Below are positions 43,424-52,553 of a stretch of 64,000 nt of DNA, in pieces. The stretch is from Nesterenkonia sphaerica (GTDB lineage Bacteria; Actinomycetota; Actinomycetes; Actinomycetales; Micrococcaceae), in contig NZ_VAWA01000008.1 of the NCBI RefSeq assembly GCF_005771565.1, forward strand, positions 86,428-150,427, read 5' to 3'. Position 1 is the first letter of the stretch, and every line of letters begins with the position of its first letter. The notes below the pieces were generated by a model that did not search any database, was not told the origin of the DNA, and saw nothing but the letters and a program-made list of their open reading frames with translations. The translations under genes were made by a program, and so were the position numbers.

Positions 43424-45181
43424 CTAACCGATGCTGCCCAGCTGCTGACCTGCGGTGACCTGCTCCCCCGGCTCTATCCCTGCGCGGGAAAACACTCCTG
43501 CCGCGGGTGCAGTGACCGTGGATTCCATCTTCATCGCCTCCAACACCGCCAGCGCGTCCCCGGCGGAGACTTCCTGACCGTCTTCGGCCTCCCAGCGGGC
43601 CAGGGTGCCTGCGAACCCGGCGGTGACACTGCCTTCGGCCTCAGCTGCCGCGCCGGTCTCCTGCGGCACCGGTGCGGAGGCCCCTAACAAGGTGGTCAGT
43701 GCGGCTGGCAGACCGAGCTCGACGGGGCGCCCGTCCACCTCCATGGTGATCCGCTGCATGGAAGTCTCCTGGTGCCGCAGCGCGGAGGCCAGGTACGCAG
43801 ACTCCTCCAGGACGGGGGCGAAATCGGTCTCGATCCACCGGGTGTGCACACCGAAGTGGTCCGCGTCCTGGGCACCGGAGCTGTTCTCTGCCCGGAAGTC
43901 CGGCGCCTGGAGCACCTCTTGGTGGAAGGGCAGCACGGTGGGCAACCCTGCGACGCGCATCTCGGCGAGGGCCAGCTCTGCCCGGGCTAACGCGGCGGAG
44001 CGGTCCGGTGCGGTGACAATCACTTTGGCGAACATGGAGTCGAAGGCGTCAGGGACGTCATCACCGCTGCGGATTCCGGTGTCCACCCGGACCCCCGGTC
44101 CGGTGGGTGGGGAGAAGATCTCCACCGGCCCCGGGGTGGGCAGGAACCCGAGTGCGGGATCCTCTGCGTTGATGCGGAACTCAATGGAGTGCCCGGTGGG
44201 GTCGGGGTCGCCGGTGAGGCTCACTGGCTGGCCTTCTGCGATGCGCAGCTGCTCGGCGACCAGGTCCACCCCGGTGGTCTCCTCGGTGACCGGGTGTTCG
44301 ACCTGAAGCCGGGTGTTGACCTCCAGGAAGGTCAGCAGACCGTCGGGGCTGAGCAGGTACTCCACAGTCCCTGCTCCGGTGTAACCGGCTTGCGTGGCAA
44401 TGGCCCGCGCCGACTCGTGCACTTCGCGGCGCTGCTCGGCGGTGAGGAACGGTGCGGGGGCCTCTTCGACCAGTTTTTGGTTACGGCGCTGCAGTGAGCA
44501 GTCCCGAGTGCCGACCACCACCACCCGGCCCTGGGTATCAGCGAGCACCTGGGCCTCAATGTGCCGAGGTTTGTCCAGGAATCGCTCCACATAGCACTCC
44601 CCGGCGCCGAAGGCGGCCTCGGCCTCGCGCACTGCGGCCTCGTAACCGGCGTCCACCTCCTGCAAGGTGCGGATCACGCGCATGCCCCGGCCCCCGCCGC
44701 CGTGGGCTGCTTTCACAGCCACCGGCAGTCCGTGCTCTTCCACGAAGGCCCGGACCTCGTCGGCACTGTCCACCGGGCCGTCGGTGCCGGGCACCAACGG
44801 GGCACCGGCAGCCACAGCGATCTCGCGTGCGGTGACTTTGTTGCCCAGCTTCCGGATTGTCTCCGGTGTGGGGCCGATCCAGGTCAGGCCCGCATCGATA
44901 ACGTCTTGGGCGAAGCCGGCGTGTTCGGAGAGGAACCCGTAGCCGGGGTGGACGGCATCGGCCCCGGTGCGTTGAGCGGCTTCCATCAGTGCCTGCCTGT
45001 TGAGGTAGGTCTCCCCGGCAGTGGCGCCTGGAAGCGGGGTGGCCTCATCGGCGAGCTGTACGTGTAGGGAGTTGAGGTCCTGGTCGGCGTAGACGGCGAC
45101 GGTGGAGTAGCCGGCGGTGCGGGCGCTGCGGATGATGCGCACCGCGATTTCTCCGCGGTTGGCGATGAGGATTTTCTTCAC
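43424..45181 (-). CDS. Biotin carboxylase with fused biotinyl (BCCP) domain
   Basis: A 585-residue protein. The N-terminal biotin carboxylase has [30 protein letters not shown] and the [11 protein letters not shown] phosphate loop (about 160-172), then [16 protein letters not shown] (about 284-299) with catalytic Arg/Glu. The C-terminus carries the biotin site [11 protein letters not shown] (about 545-555). GTG overlaps the pxpBC stop as GTGA, so the genes are coupled. It could supply a carboxylation step linked to the 5-oxoproline pathway; no carboxyltransferase gene is next to it. Biotin carboxylases are known in pxp clusters, but their role there is unclear. Confidence 0.92.
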   Translation of the reverse strand: MKKILIANRGEIAVRIIRSARTAGYSTVAVYADQDLNSLHVQLADEATPLPGATAGETYLNRQALMEAAQRTGADAVHPGYGFLSEHAGFAQDVIDAGLTWIGPTPETIRKLGNKVTAREIAVAAGAPLVPGTDGPVDSADEVRAFVEEHGLPVAVKAAHGGGGRGMRVIRTLQEVDAGYEAAVREAEAAFGAGECYVERFLDKPRHIEAQVLADTQGRVVVVGTRDCSLQRRNQKLVEEAPAPFLTAEQRREVHESARAIATQAGYTGAGTVEYLLSPDGLLTFLEVNTRLQVEHPVTEETTGVDLVAEQLRIAEGQPVSLTGDPDPTGHSIEFRINAEDPALGFLPTPGPVEIFSPPTGPGVRVDTGIRSGDDVPDAFDSMFAKVIVTAPDRSAALARAELALAEMRVAGLPTVLPFHQEVLQAPDFRAENSSGAQDADHFGVHTRWIETDFAPVLEESAYLASALRHQETSMQRITMEVDGRPVELGLPAALTTLLGASAPVPQETGAAAEAEGSVTAGFAGTLARWEAEDGQEVSAGDALAVLEAMKMESTVTAPAAGVFSRAGIEPGEQVTAGQQLGSIG

Positions 45182-46842
45182 GACTGGGTCTCCGATGGAA
45201 GTGGTGTGAGCGAGTCAGGGTCTACCGGGAGCAGGTGGATGGTGTCTCCGGGGCTCAGCTGGGCGGCCACGGGCAGGTCCTGCGGGAGGAGGACCCCGAT
45301 GACGGGGTAGCCCCCGGTGACCGGGTGATCGTTGAGGAACAGCACCGGGTTGCCCGACGGTGGCATCTGCAGGGATCCACGAGCCACCCCTTCGCTGGGC
45401 AGCTCATCGGTGCGGTGCCGTTGCAGTGAGCGGGCCTCGGTGTCCTGGGAGGCAGCGGGTTCGAGCCGGACACCGACCCGGTTGGACTGCGGGGTCACCT
45501 GCCAGGGCTGGGCGGCGAGCCGGTGCTGCTCGGCTTCGGCGAACCAGTCCTCGCGCGGCCCGTAGGTGAAGCGCAGGGTGAAGCTGCCATCCTCTCCCGT
45601 GCCGGCCAGGGTGGTGGGCTCCGGCATGCCCACCGCGGTGTGAGAGGTGGTCTCCGCTGCGCTGAGCGTGTCGCTGGCCTGCAGGGGCGCGGGGCCGAGC
45701 CCGGACATGGTGTCGCTGCTGAGGCTGCCCAGCTCCGGATGCCCGGCGACTCCCCCGCGCAGACCCAGGACGACCCGCAGCCCGCGGGTGGGAGCCCCGA
45801 TCTGCAGGTGCTCCCCGGCACTCAGCGCAAAGGGCGCGCACATAGGCACCTGCCGTGTGGTGCCGTCCTCCGCGGTGATGGTCAGTGTGGTCTCGGCGCC
45901 GGTGGCTGCCAGGACAGCCGTGCAGCCGGCGGTGAGGCGCACAGCGCCCATGAGTGATTCCAGCACTGCGGCGTCTTCGGGGTTCCCCACCAGACGGTTA
46001 GCCTGGCGCGTGGCGGCCTCATCGGCTGCGCCGGCGCGGGAGACTCCGAGGTCGCTGTAGCCGGGGCGGCCGTCATCCTGGACCAACAACTGCATGCCGG
46101 GGTCCTCCACGGTCAGCAGCGGCGGCCGCTGGGCTCGGCCCGAAGGAGTATCCCGCTCAGCCGGGGTGGCGGCGTCGTGCTCAGCGGCTGGCTGGCTCTC
46201 AGTGTCATTGCTGAGCGTGAGCTCCTCAGCCGACACCGGCACATAGACCACCGTGTCCCCGGGTGAGACCAGCGCCGGCTGCTCACGGTTCAGGTCCCAC
46301 ATATCCGCTGAGGTCCGGCCGATGAGCTGCCAGCCCCCGGGTGAGACGCGCGGGTAGACCGCGGAGAAGTCCCCGGCGACCGCCACCGAGCGCTCCGGCA
46401 CTGCCGTCCGGGGCGAGGCGCGGCGGGGAATCGGCTGGGTGCTCTCGGCCGGGGTGCAGTAGGTGAACCCGGGGGCGAACCCGCCGAAGGCCCCGAGCCA
46501 CTGCTGGCTGGAGTGCCAGTGGATGAACGCCTCGGTGCTCATTCCCAGTGTCTGGGTCAGTTCATCGAGGTCCTCGCCGTCGTACACCACCGGGATCTGC
46601 TTCAGTTCCCGGTCCCCGGTGGAGAACGTCAGACCGCTGAGCTGGGCGGTCTGCTGCTCGGCGGCGCGGACCTCGGCACGGTGGGTGAAGGTGAGCATGA
46701 TCGTCCGGGCCGCGGCCACGGCGTCGACCTGTCCCTGCAGGGGGTGGGCCTTCAGATGCTGGTGGACAGCCAGGACGTCATCGAGCGTGTCCAGCTCCAG
46801 CAGCAGGCCCAGCCGGCCGGCGGACCGGATGCCGGTGATCAT
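45178..46842 (-). CDS. PxpB-PxpC fusion (5-oxoprolinase subunits B and C), paralogue 2
   Basis: A 554-residue fusion with the same order as the copy at 37171: a subunit-B part with [13 protein letters not shown] and [15 protein letters not shown] (about 115-190), a Pro/Glu/Arg-rich linker, then a subunit-C part from [21 protein letters not shown] (about 246) to [19 protein letters not shown] overlaps the pxpA stop by ATGA. Here it sits between pxpA and biotin carboxylase, so this copy is the likely partner of PxpA in ATP-dependent hydrolysis of 5-oxoproline. Confidence 0.92.
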   Translation of the reverse strand: MITGIRSAGRLGLLLELDTLDDVLAVHQHLKAHPLQGQVDAVAAARTIMLTFTHRAEVRAAEQQTAQLSGLTFSTGDRELKQIPVVYDGEDLDELTQTLGMSTEAFIHWHSSQQWLGAFGGFAPGFTYCTPAESTQPIPRRASPRTAVPERSVAVAGDFSAVYPRVSPGGWQLIGRTSADMWDLNREQPALVSPGDTVVYVPVSAEELTLSNDTESQPAAEHDAATPAERDTPSGRAQRPPLLTVEDPGMQLLVQDDGRPGYSDLGVSRAGAADEAATRQANRLVGNPEDAAVLESLMGAVRLTAGCTAVLAATGAETTLTITAEDGTTRQVPMCAPFALSAGEHLQIGAPTRGLRVVLGLRGGVAGHPELGSLSSDTMSGLGPAPLQASDTLSAAETTSHTAVGMPEPTTLAGTGEDGSFTLRFTYGPREDWFAEAEQHRLAAQPWQVTPQSNRVGVRLEPAASQDTEARSLQRHRTDELPSEGVARGSLQMPPSGNPVLFLNDHPVTGGYPVIGVLLPQDLPVAAQLSPGDTIHLLPVDPDSLTPLPSETQS

Positions 46843-47600
46843 GCCGCGAAGCTGCGGATCTCGATACCGGCGGCGATGAGGGCCTCGCGGACCGCACGGG
46901 CCATCTCCACCGATCCCTGGGTGTCGCCATGGGTGCAGATGCTCTCGGCCTCCGTCTCGATCCGGGTGCCGTCATGTGCGATGAGCACACCGTCTTGGGC
47001 CAGCCGGAGCATATTCTCCACCACCTGGTCCACGTTATGGAGCACCGAGCCCTCCTGGCGGCGGGATGTCAGCGAGCCATCCGGGTTGTAGGCACGGTCA
47101 GCGAAGGCCTCCGCGACGCCGCGCAGCCCCTGTTCGCGGGCGTAGTCCAGGGCGTAGCCCCCGGGCAGCAGCAGTACCGGCAGCTCAGAGTTGTACTCGG
47201 CGATGGTGTCGATGACGGCTTTGGCCTGGTCCTGGTGGGTGACGATGGTGTTGTAGAGCGCGCCGTGGGGCTTGACGTAGCTGATCCGGGAGCCGGCGGC
47301 TCGGGCCATGGCCTCTAGTGCGCCCAGCTGGTAGAGGACATCGGCGGAGAGCTCTTTGAGGTCGTAGTCGATGAACCGGCGTCCGAAACCGGGCAGATCG
47401 CGGTACCCGACGTGCGCGCCGATGGCCACTCCGTTTTGGGCAGCTTTGGCCGCGGTGGAGCGAATGGTGAGCGGGTCACCGGCGTGGAAGCCGCAGGCGA
47501 TGTTCGCGCTGGAGACCACCTCGACCATCTGCTCATCCGGCATCCGCCAATTGCCGAAGGACTCGCCGACGTCGCTATTGAGATCAATCACTGCACTCAC
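46839..47600 (-). CDS. pxpA: 5-oxoprolinase subunit A (LamB/YcsF family)
   Basis: A 253-residue protein of the LamB/YcsF family, the A subunit of bacterial 5-oxoprolinase. DLNSDVGESFGNW at the N-terminus, SSANIACGFHAGDP (about 30-43), GAHVGYRDLPGFGRR (about 61-75) and YVKPHGALYN (about 109-118) are the family motifs. The start is GTG, preceded by GGAAGG. It is first of a coupled operon with pxpBC, biotin carboxylase and GntR. An operator palindrome lies 62 bases upstream. Confidence 0.95.
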   Translation of the reverse strand: MSAVIDLNSDVGESFGNWRMPDEQMVEVVSSANIACGFHAGDPLTIRSTAAKAAQNGVAIGAHVGYRDLPGFGRRFIDYDLKELSADVLYQLGALEAMARAAGSRISYVKPHGALYNTIVTHQDQAKAVIDTIAEYNSELPVLLLPGGYALDYAREQGLRGVAEAFADRAYNPDGSLTSRRQEGSVLHNVDQVVENMLRLAQDGVLIAHDGTRIETEAESICTHGDTQGSVEMARAVREALIAAGIEIRSFAA

Positions 47601-47661
47601 TTCACTGCACCTTCCTGCTGGAGAGAATCGAGGTCACCACCAGCATGCCGTAGGTCACACG

Positions 47662-47674
47662 ATTGTTCAACAAT
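47662..47674. promoter_or_regulatory. Likely GntR operator upstream of pxpA
   Basis: ATTGTTCAACAAT is a perfect 13-base palindrome with a central C, located 62 bases before the pxpA start. It shares its core with 42595-42605 and lies in the only sizable gap (about 106 bases) upstream of the operon. Confidence 0.75.
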
Positions 47675-47706
47675 AAGTAGGTACTTTTGTGCCTGACGGT
47701 GCCTGC

Positions 47707-49059
47707 TCACAGCAGAGAACCCAGGTCCGAGCCGACCGAGGGGTAGGTCGCGTTGGCGGAGCGGAGCTGACTCGCGGTGAGACCGTGCTTCATGGCCAGG
47801 CTGATGGTGTTGCCGAGTTCGGCGTAGTCAGCACCGAAGAGGTGAGCCCCTACAATCCGGTCATCGGACCGGTCCACCAAGATCTTGACTGCCCCGGCGT
47901 GTTCGCCGATGCGGTGCTGGGAGTACCAGCCGCTGGTGTCGGTGTACCGCACCTCCACATCAACGCCGCTGGCACGCGCCTCCTCTTCGAGCATGCCGAT
48001 CCGGACGAGCTCGGGGATGCTGAACACCGTGGTCGGTGTGGCACTGTAGTCCGGCACTGCGGTCGCGGATTTCAGCATATTGGAGGCGGCAACCTTCGCC
48101 TCGGCCACCGCCACCGGGGTCAACGGCCGGCCGGGCGTGGCCGCGGCGTCGCCGGCGGCGTAGACACGGGGGTTCGTCGTGCTCTGCAGGTGGGCTTCGA
48201 CCTCAACTCCGGCGTCGCCGTAACGGACCCCCGCGGCCTCCAGGTTCAGCCGGGCGAGATCAGCCTGCCGCCCGGCACCATGGACCACCAGGTCCGTCTC
48301 CACAGTGGTGGTACCCCGAGGTGTCTCGAGACTGACCGTGTACCCGGTTCCGGTCTTTTCGATGCTGGCGATGCTGGTGCGGCGCCTGACTTCCACCCCC
48401 GCCTCGGCGCCGCGGGCCACCAGCAGCTCCACCAGATCGGCATCGAACTCTTTCAGCGGCCGCACGCCGCGATCGACGATGACCGTGGTGCTGCCGGCCC
48501 GGGCCGCGATATGGGCGAATTCGAACGAGATGAACCCGCCGCCGAGGAACACAATACGCCCCGGCAGGTCCGTCAGGTTCAGGAACTCGGTGCTGTCGAT
48601 CAGATGCTCTGACCCTGGGAAATCCAGCGGACGCGGCACTGCGCCGGTGGCGATCAGCACCTTCGCCGCCGTGTGCTCGGCCTGAGCAACGAGCACACTC
48701 CGGGGCCCGGTGAACTGCGCCGGCCCGTGCAGGGCGTCCACCCCGTGGGTGCGCAGATTCTGCTCCATCTGCTGCGGCAGCGGATCGGTGAAAGTGTGCT
48801 TGTGCTGGTTCAGCGCAGCCCAGTCCATGGCCAGACCGGGATCGAGGACGCCCTTGCCTGCCATGAGCCGGGCAGCCTCGACCACCTCCGCGCCGCGGCG
48901 CAGGATCTTCTTCGGGTCACAACCGCGCAGCGCGCATGTGCCGCCGTAGGGCAGGTCATCGACGATGCCGACCCGCCACCCTTGGGAGGCGCATTTGGTG
49001 GCGGCGGAGATACCTGCCATGCCGGCACCGATGACCAGCAGGTCGTACTCGTGGTCCAT
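47707..49059 (-). CDS. FAD-dependent pyridine nucleotide-disulfide oxidoreductase
   Basis: A 450-residue flavoprotein. LLVIGAGMAGISAA at the start binds FAD, and GGTCALRGCDPKK (about 40-51) contains the redox cysteines C42 and C47. A second dinucleotide motif IVFLGGGFISFE (about 172-183) and VYAAGDAAATPG follow. The C-terminal catalytic H-P-T-x2-E dyad of glutathione/mercuric reductases is replaced by Y-P-S-V-G-S-D. ATG at 49059. The gene is divergent from a HAD gene. The substrate may be a low-molecular-weight thiol or disulfide, but this is not certain. Confidence 0.85.
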   Translation of the reverse strand: MDHEYDLLVIGAGMAGISAATKCASQGWRVGIVDDLPYGGTCALRGCDPKKILRRGAEVVEAARLMAGKGVLDPGLAMDWAALNQHKHTFTDPLPQQMEQNLRTHGVDALHGPAQFTGPRSVLVAQAEHTAAKVLIATGAVPRPLDFPGSEHLIDSTEFLNLTDLPGRIVFLGGGFISFEFAHIAARAGSTTVIVDRGVRPLKEFDADLVELLVARGAEAGVEVRRRTSIASIEKTGTGYTVSLETPRGTTTVETDLVVHGAGRQADLARLNLEAAGVRYGDAGVEVEAHLQSTTNPRVYAAGDAAATPGRPLTPVAVAEAKVAASNMLKSATAVPDYSATPTTVFSIPELVRIGMLEEEARASGVDVEVRYTDTSGWYSQHRIGEHAGAVKILVDRSDDRIVGAHLFGADYAELGNTISLAMKHGLTASQLRSANATYPSVGSDLGSLL

Positions 49060-49123
49060 GCTGATGCTCCGTTCCGGTAGGCGGCCGTGGCGGGCAGCGC
49101 TGTTCCCAGTCTAGAGTCAGGCC

Positions 49124-49819
49124 ATGAGCGCACCCTCAGTCATCGTCTTCGACGTCAATGAGACCTTGTCCGATATGGCACCGTTGGCGGGGCGGTTCGA
49201 GGCCATCGGAGCGCCCCGGCACCTCGCACCGCTGTGGTTCTCCCATCTGTTGCGTGACGGCTTCGCCCTCACCGCTGCCGGAGACCGTGCCGGCTTTGCT
49301 GAGATCGGTACCGCAATGCTGCATGAGGTGCTGCACGGCCTGCCGTTGACCACTGACCGTGAGCAGGGCGTGCGGTACGTGATGGAGGGATTCGGCCAGC
49401 TGCTGGTGCATCCGGATGTCCCGCCTGGTGTCCGAGCGCTGCGCGCCCGCGGCTTCCGGCTGGTCACCCTGAGCAATGGTGCGGCGGAGGTCGCGCGCGG
49501 CCTGCTGGATCGCTCCGGGATCACCCCGGAGTTCGAGCAGCTGCTCTCAGTGGAGGATGCCGCGGCGTGGAAGCCGGCCCGCTCGGCCTATGAGTATGCC
49601 GCCGGTCAGTGCGGGGTCCAGCCGGAGGAGATGATGCTGGTGGCGGTCCACCCGTGGGATATCCACGGTGCGGCGCGTGCGGGTCTGGGCACGGGATGGA
49701 TCAACCGGGACGGCGGGCGCTGGCCCGGTTACTTCCACGCGCCCGAGGTCACCGCCGGCTCCATGGAGGAGCTTGCGGAAGCGCTCCGTGGTGCAGGCGA
49801 CCACCCGCACCGGCCCTGA
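49124..49819 (+). CDS. Haloacid dehalogenase, type II-like
   Basis: A 231-residue HAD-superfamily enzyme. IVFDVNETLSDM (about 7-18) carries the nucleophile Asp, VTLSNGAAEVARGLL (about 110-124) the Ser/Thr motif, and WKPARSAYEYA plus MLVAVHPWDIHGAARAGL the Lys and Asp of motifs III/IV. The arrangement fits type II 2-haloacid dehalogenases, although the true substrate is often another phosphate-like ester. A TAGAGT box just upstream of the ATG suggests a leaderless transcript. No partner gene is nearby. Confidence 0.82.
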   Translation: MSAPSVIVFDVNETLSDMAPLAGRFEAIGAPRHLAPLWFSHLLRDGFALTAAGDRAGFAEIGTAMLHEVLHGLPLTTDREQGVRYVMEGFGQLLVHPDVPPGVRALRARGFRLVTLSNGAAEVARGLLDRSGITPEFEQLLSVEDAAAWKPARSAYEYAAGQCGVQPEEMMLVAVHPWDIHGAARAGLGTGWINRDGGRWPGYFHAPEVTAGSMEELAEALRGAGDHPHRP

Positions 49820-49867
49820 ACACGGCGTCGTCCTCAGGGCCGGTGCGGTGCGTCCGACGTCTGGCTC

Positions 49868-51292
49868 TCAGACCTTGTCGCTGAACGTGCCGTCGTTCTC
49901 CCCGGCGAAGAACCTGCGTCCGTAGATCAGCAGGCAGAGCACAACTCCGGCCGCCAGACCCCAGGCGGCCCCCATGAGCGCCAGGGTGGCCGCAGTGATG
50001 CCGGCGATGCCCAGGTCTCGCTGGCTGCGGGCTTCCATAATGCCGATGCGCACGCTCACGAACCCTTGGATGAGCAGGGTCAGCGCCATGGCGACCCCCA
50101 GAATGGGTTCCACCAGGGTCACGATCGGCAGCAGGAGCAGCCCTGTGTTGGTGCCCCAGCGGAAGGAGCCCATTCCGCCGAAGATCGACTTCATCGCCTT
50201 CCGGCCGGACTTGTAGCGCTCCACGACCACGGCCTGCATGGCCGCCCAGACCGGACCGGCCATGGCCACATCCGGGCCGATGACGCCCATGAGCGTGTTG
50301 CGGGCACCGAAGATCATGTGTGCACGGTCAGGGTCATACTCGACGTGCTCGTCAGGCCGGGCCTTATTGGCTTCTTTGAGCAGCCCGTCGGCCTGGAGGG
50401 TGTCACCGAACACCACAATGTAAGTGGCCAGCACCGTGGGGATCGCCAGGGCGAACATCTCCAGCGGCGGCAGACCGAGACCGAAGACGGTGTACTCCCG
50501 CCACAGGGTGATGAAGTCGGGCTGGATGATGCCCCATTCCACCTCAGACCATTCGGCCTCCCCGGCCAGGGGTGCGACGATCACCGCGATCAGGATGCAG
50601 GGCAGGACCCCGAGTTTGCCGATCTGCATGGCGAACCGGTTGCGCTCCCGCCAGGAGGCGAAGGAGCGTGAATACATCAGGAAGAACGCCAAGCCGACCG
50701 CGACGGTGATGGTGACGGGGAAGTCGTGGAACTCTCCGCCTTCGTCGAAGATGCGCTGGACCGCGGCGATGCCGGCGCCGATGAGCACACCGGACTTAAT
50801 GGCCGCCGGGATCGCCTTGACCACCCGGCGGGCCAATCCGGTCACGCCCAGGGTGATGGAGAACAGCCCCAGCAATATTTGGAAAGAGATCAGCGCGTGT
50901 ATTCGCTCCTCCCCTTCCGGGAAAGTTTCGCAATAGGCCATCACCAGCGGGATCGCCGGGGTGATCCAGCCGGGGACTACCGGGTCGCCCAGCAGGTGGT
51001 GGGTCAGGTAGAGCAGACCGTTGATGAGGATGACCGCCAGCGCCACCTCGAACGGCATGCCCAGCAGGGTGACCATCAGAGGGATGGCGGCCAGGTCCAC
51101 CGCGCACATGAACAGGCCCTGAGTGTAGTCCGCCCACTCGAACCGGTAGTGGACAAAGGGCAGCCGGATCTCAAAGGGGCCCGCCTTCCAGTGCGGCTCT
51201 GTGGCCGGCTTGCCGTTGCCGTTGCCTTTTCCGTGCGGCTTCTTCGGATCGTCCTCGGCGCCGGGGCCGGGATCTGTGCTGATCTGTGACAC
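49868..51292 (-). CDS. Permease of the xanthine/uracil (NCS2)-like type
   Basis: A 474-residue membrane protein with about 12 hydrophobic segments. The N-terminal tail is rich in Gly, Lys and Pro (KKPHGKGNGNGKP), followed by WADYTQGLFMCAVDLAAIPL. Resemblance to NCS2/SulP-type carriers is moderate: an AIPAAIKSGVLIGAGIAA segment and FGDTLQADGLL are seen. GTG start one base after the stop of the alcohol dehydrogenase gene, so the two form an operon, possibly for import and oxidation of one substrate. Confidence 0.65.
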   Translation of the reverse strand: MSQISTDPGPGAEDDPKKPHGKGNGNGKPATEPHWKAGPFEIRLPFVHYRFEWADYTQGLFMCAVDLAAIPLMVTLLGMPFEVALAVILINGLLYLTHHLLGDPVVPGWITPAIPLVMAYCETFPEGEERIHALISFQILLGLFSITLGVTGLARRVVKAIPAAIKSGVLIGAGIAAVQRIFDEGGEFHDFPVTITVAVGLAFFLMYSRSFASWRERNRFAMQIGKLGVLPCILIAVIVAPLAGEAEWSEVEWGIIQPDFITLWREYTVFGLGLPPLEMFALAIPTVLATYIVVFGDTLQADGLLKEANKARPDEHVEYDPDRAHMIFGARNTLMGVIGPDVAMAGPVWAAMQAVVVERYKSGRKAMKSIFGGMGSFRWGTNTGLLLLPIVTLVEPILGVAMALTLLIQGFVSVRIGIMEARSQRDLGIAGITAATLALMGAAWGLAAGVVLCLLIYGRRFFAGENDGTFSDKV

Positions 51293-51293
51293 G

Positions 51294-52412
51294 TTAGGCT
51301 TCCTGCCTGTCGAAAGTGATGATCTGGCGGACGGCGCGCCCGGCGGCGAGGTCGTCCATGGCGTGGTTGATGTCGGCCAGGGCGATGTGTGAGCTGATGA
51401 GCCTCTCCACCGGCAGCCGGCCCTGGCGCCAGAGCTGCTCGTAGTGGGGGATGTCGCGCTTCGGCACTGATGAGCCCAGGTAGGAGCCCATGATGGTGCG
51501 GGCCTCGCCGGTGATGATGGCCGGCGGGATCGCGGCGGCGGCCTCCGGGTGGGGGAACCCCACGGTCACCGTCACGCCCCCCACAGCTGTAGCGCGGAAG
51601 GCGGTCTCGAACGCCGCCGGCTGACCGGCACATTCGACGACGCGGTCGGCTTTGATGCCCTCGGCGTCGAGCTGCTGGGGCGTGTAGACCTCATGGGCTC
51701 CGATCTCACGGGCGAGGTCCAGCTTGTCCTGGGCCATGTCGACGCCGATGATCCGGTGATAGCCCTCCCCCACGGCAGTCAGCAGGGCCGCCAGCCCGAC
51801 GCCGCCGAGCCCGACGATCATCACCGTGTCGGAGGGCCCGGGTTTCGCGGCGTTGAGCAGGGAGCCGCCTCCGGTGAGCACCGCGCAGCCGAGCACTGCC
51901 GCCACCTCAGCGGGGACGTCATGCCCTACCGGCACCACAGTGGCCTGATCGACCACGGCGTAGCTGGCGAACCCGGAGACCCCCAGGTGGTGGTGGATCT
52001 CCTGGTCCTTCCGGGTCAATCTGCGGCCTCCGCTGAGCATGCGCCCTTCGGCGTTGGCGGCGCTTCCCGGCGTGCAGGGCAGCCGGCCGTCGGCGGCACA
52101 GTTTTCGCAGTCCTCACACCGGGGCAGGAACGTCATCACCACCCGCTGTCCGGGTTCGATGCCGTCGACGTCGTCGCCGACTGCTTCCACGATCCCGGCC
52201 GCCTCGTGGCCCAGCAGCATGGGCACCGGTCGCGCCCGGTCGCCGTTGACCACAGAAAGATCCGAGTGGCAGACCCCGGCGGCCTCCATGCGCACCAGCA
52301 GCTCGGTGGCCCGGGGTTCTTGGAGTTCGAGTTCGCTGATGCTCAGCGGGGTGGTGTCAGCGTACGGACCCGGCCGGCCCACTTCCTCCAATACGGCCCC
52401 AGTGATCTTCAT
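51294..52412 (-). CDS. Zinc-dependent alcohol dehydrogenase (MDR)
   Basis: A 372-residue medium-chain dehydrogenase. Catalytic zinc ligands are C48 in AAGVCHSDLS and H69/E70 in LLGHEAAG. Structural zinc is held by CEDCENCAADGRLPC (about 99-113). The NAD-binding motif VGLGGVGLAALL (about 195-206) is followed by GVDMAQDKL, indicating NAD preference by its Asp. Length and motifs are those of class-III-like or aryl-alcohol dehydrogenases. It is coupled to the permease gene. Substrate unknown. Confidence 0.9.
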   Translation of the reverse strand: MKITGAVLEEVGRPGPYADTTPLSISELELQEPRATELLVRMEAAGVCHSDLSVVNGDRARPVPMLLGHEAAGIVEAVGDDVDGIEPGQRVVMTFLPRCEDCENCAADGRLPCTPGSAANAEGRMLSGGRRLTRKDQEIHHHLGVSGFASYAVVDQATVVPVGHDVPAEVAAVLGCAVLTGGGSLLNAAKPGPSDTVMIVGLGGVGLAALLTAVGEGYHRIIGVDMAQDKLDLAREIGAHEVYTPQQLDAEGIKADRVVECAGQPAAFETAFRATAVGGVTVTVGFPHPEAAAAIPPAIITGEARTIMGSYLGSSVPKRDIPHYEQLWRQGRLPVERLISSHIALADINHAMDDLAAGRAVRQIITFDRQEA

Positions 52413-52553
52413 CTGATGTGTGTCCTCTCCTCGCGAATGGGCGCCCGGTGACTGTGATCACAAAGCAAGCTCTGCGATCCAACCAGATGAGGGCGGCGTC
52501 GGACCAGCAGATGGCATGTGCCTGATATCCATGAACCGGCATAAACTGTGTGC

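Noticed and set aside
50066..51289. Plus-strand frames opposite the permease
   Set aside because: Antisense shadows with no start signals or family features.
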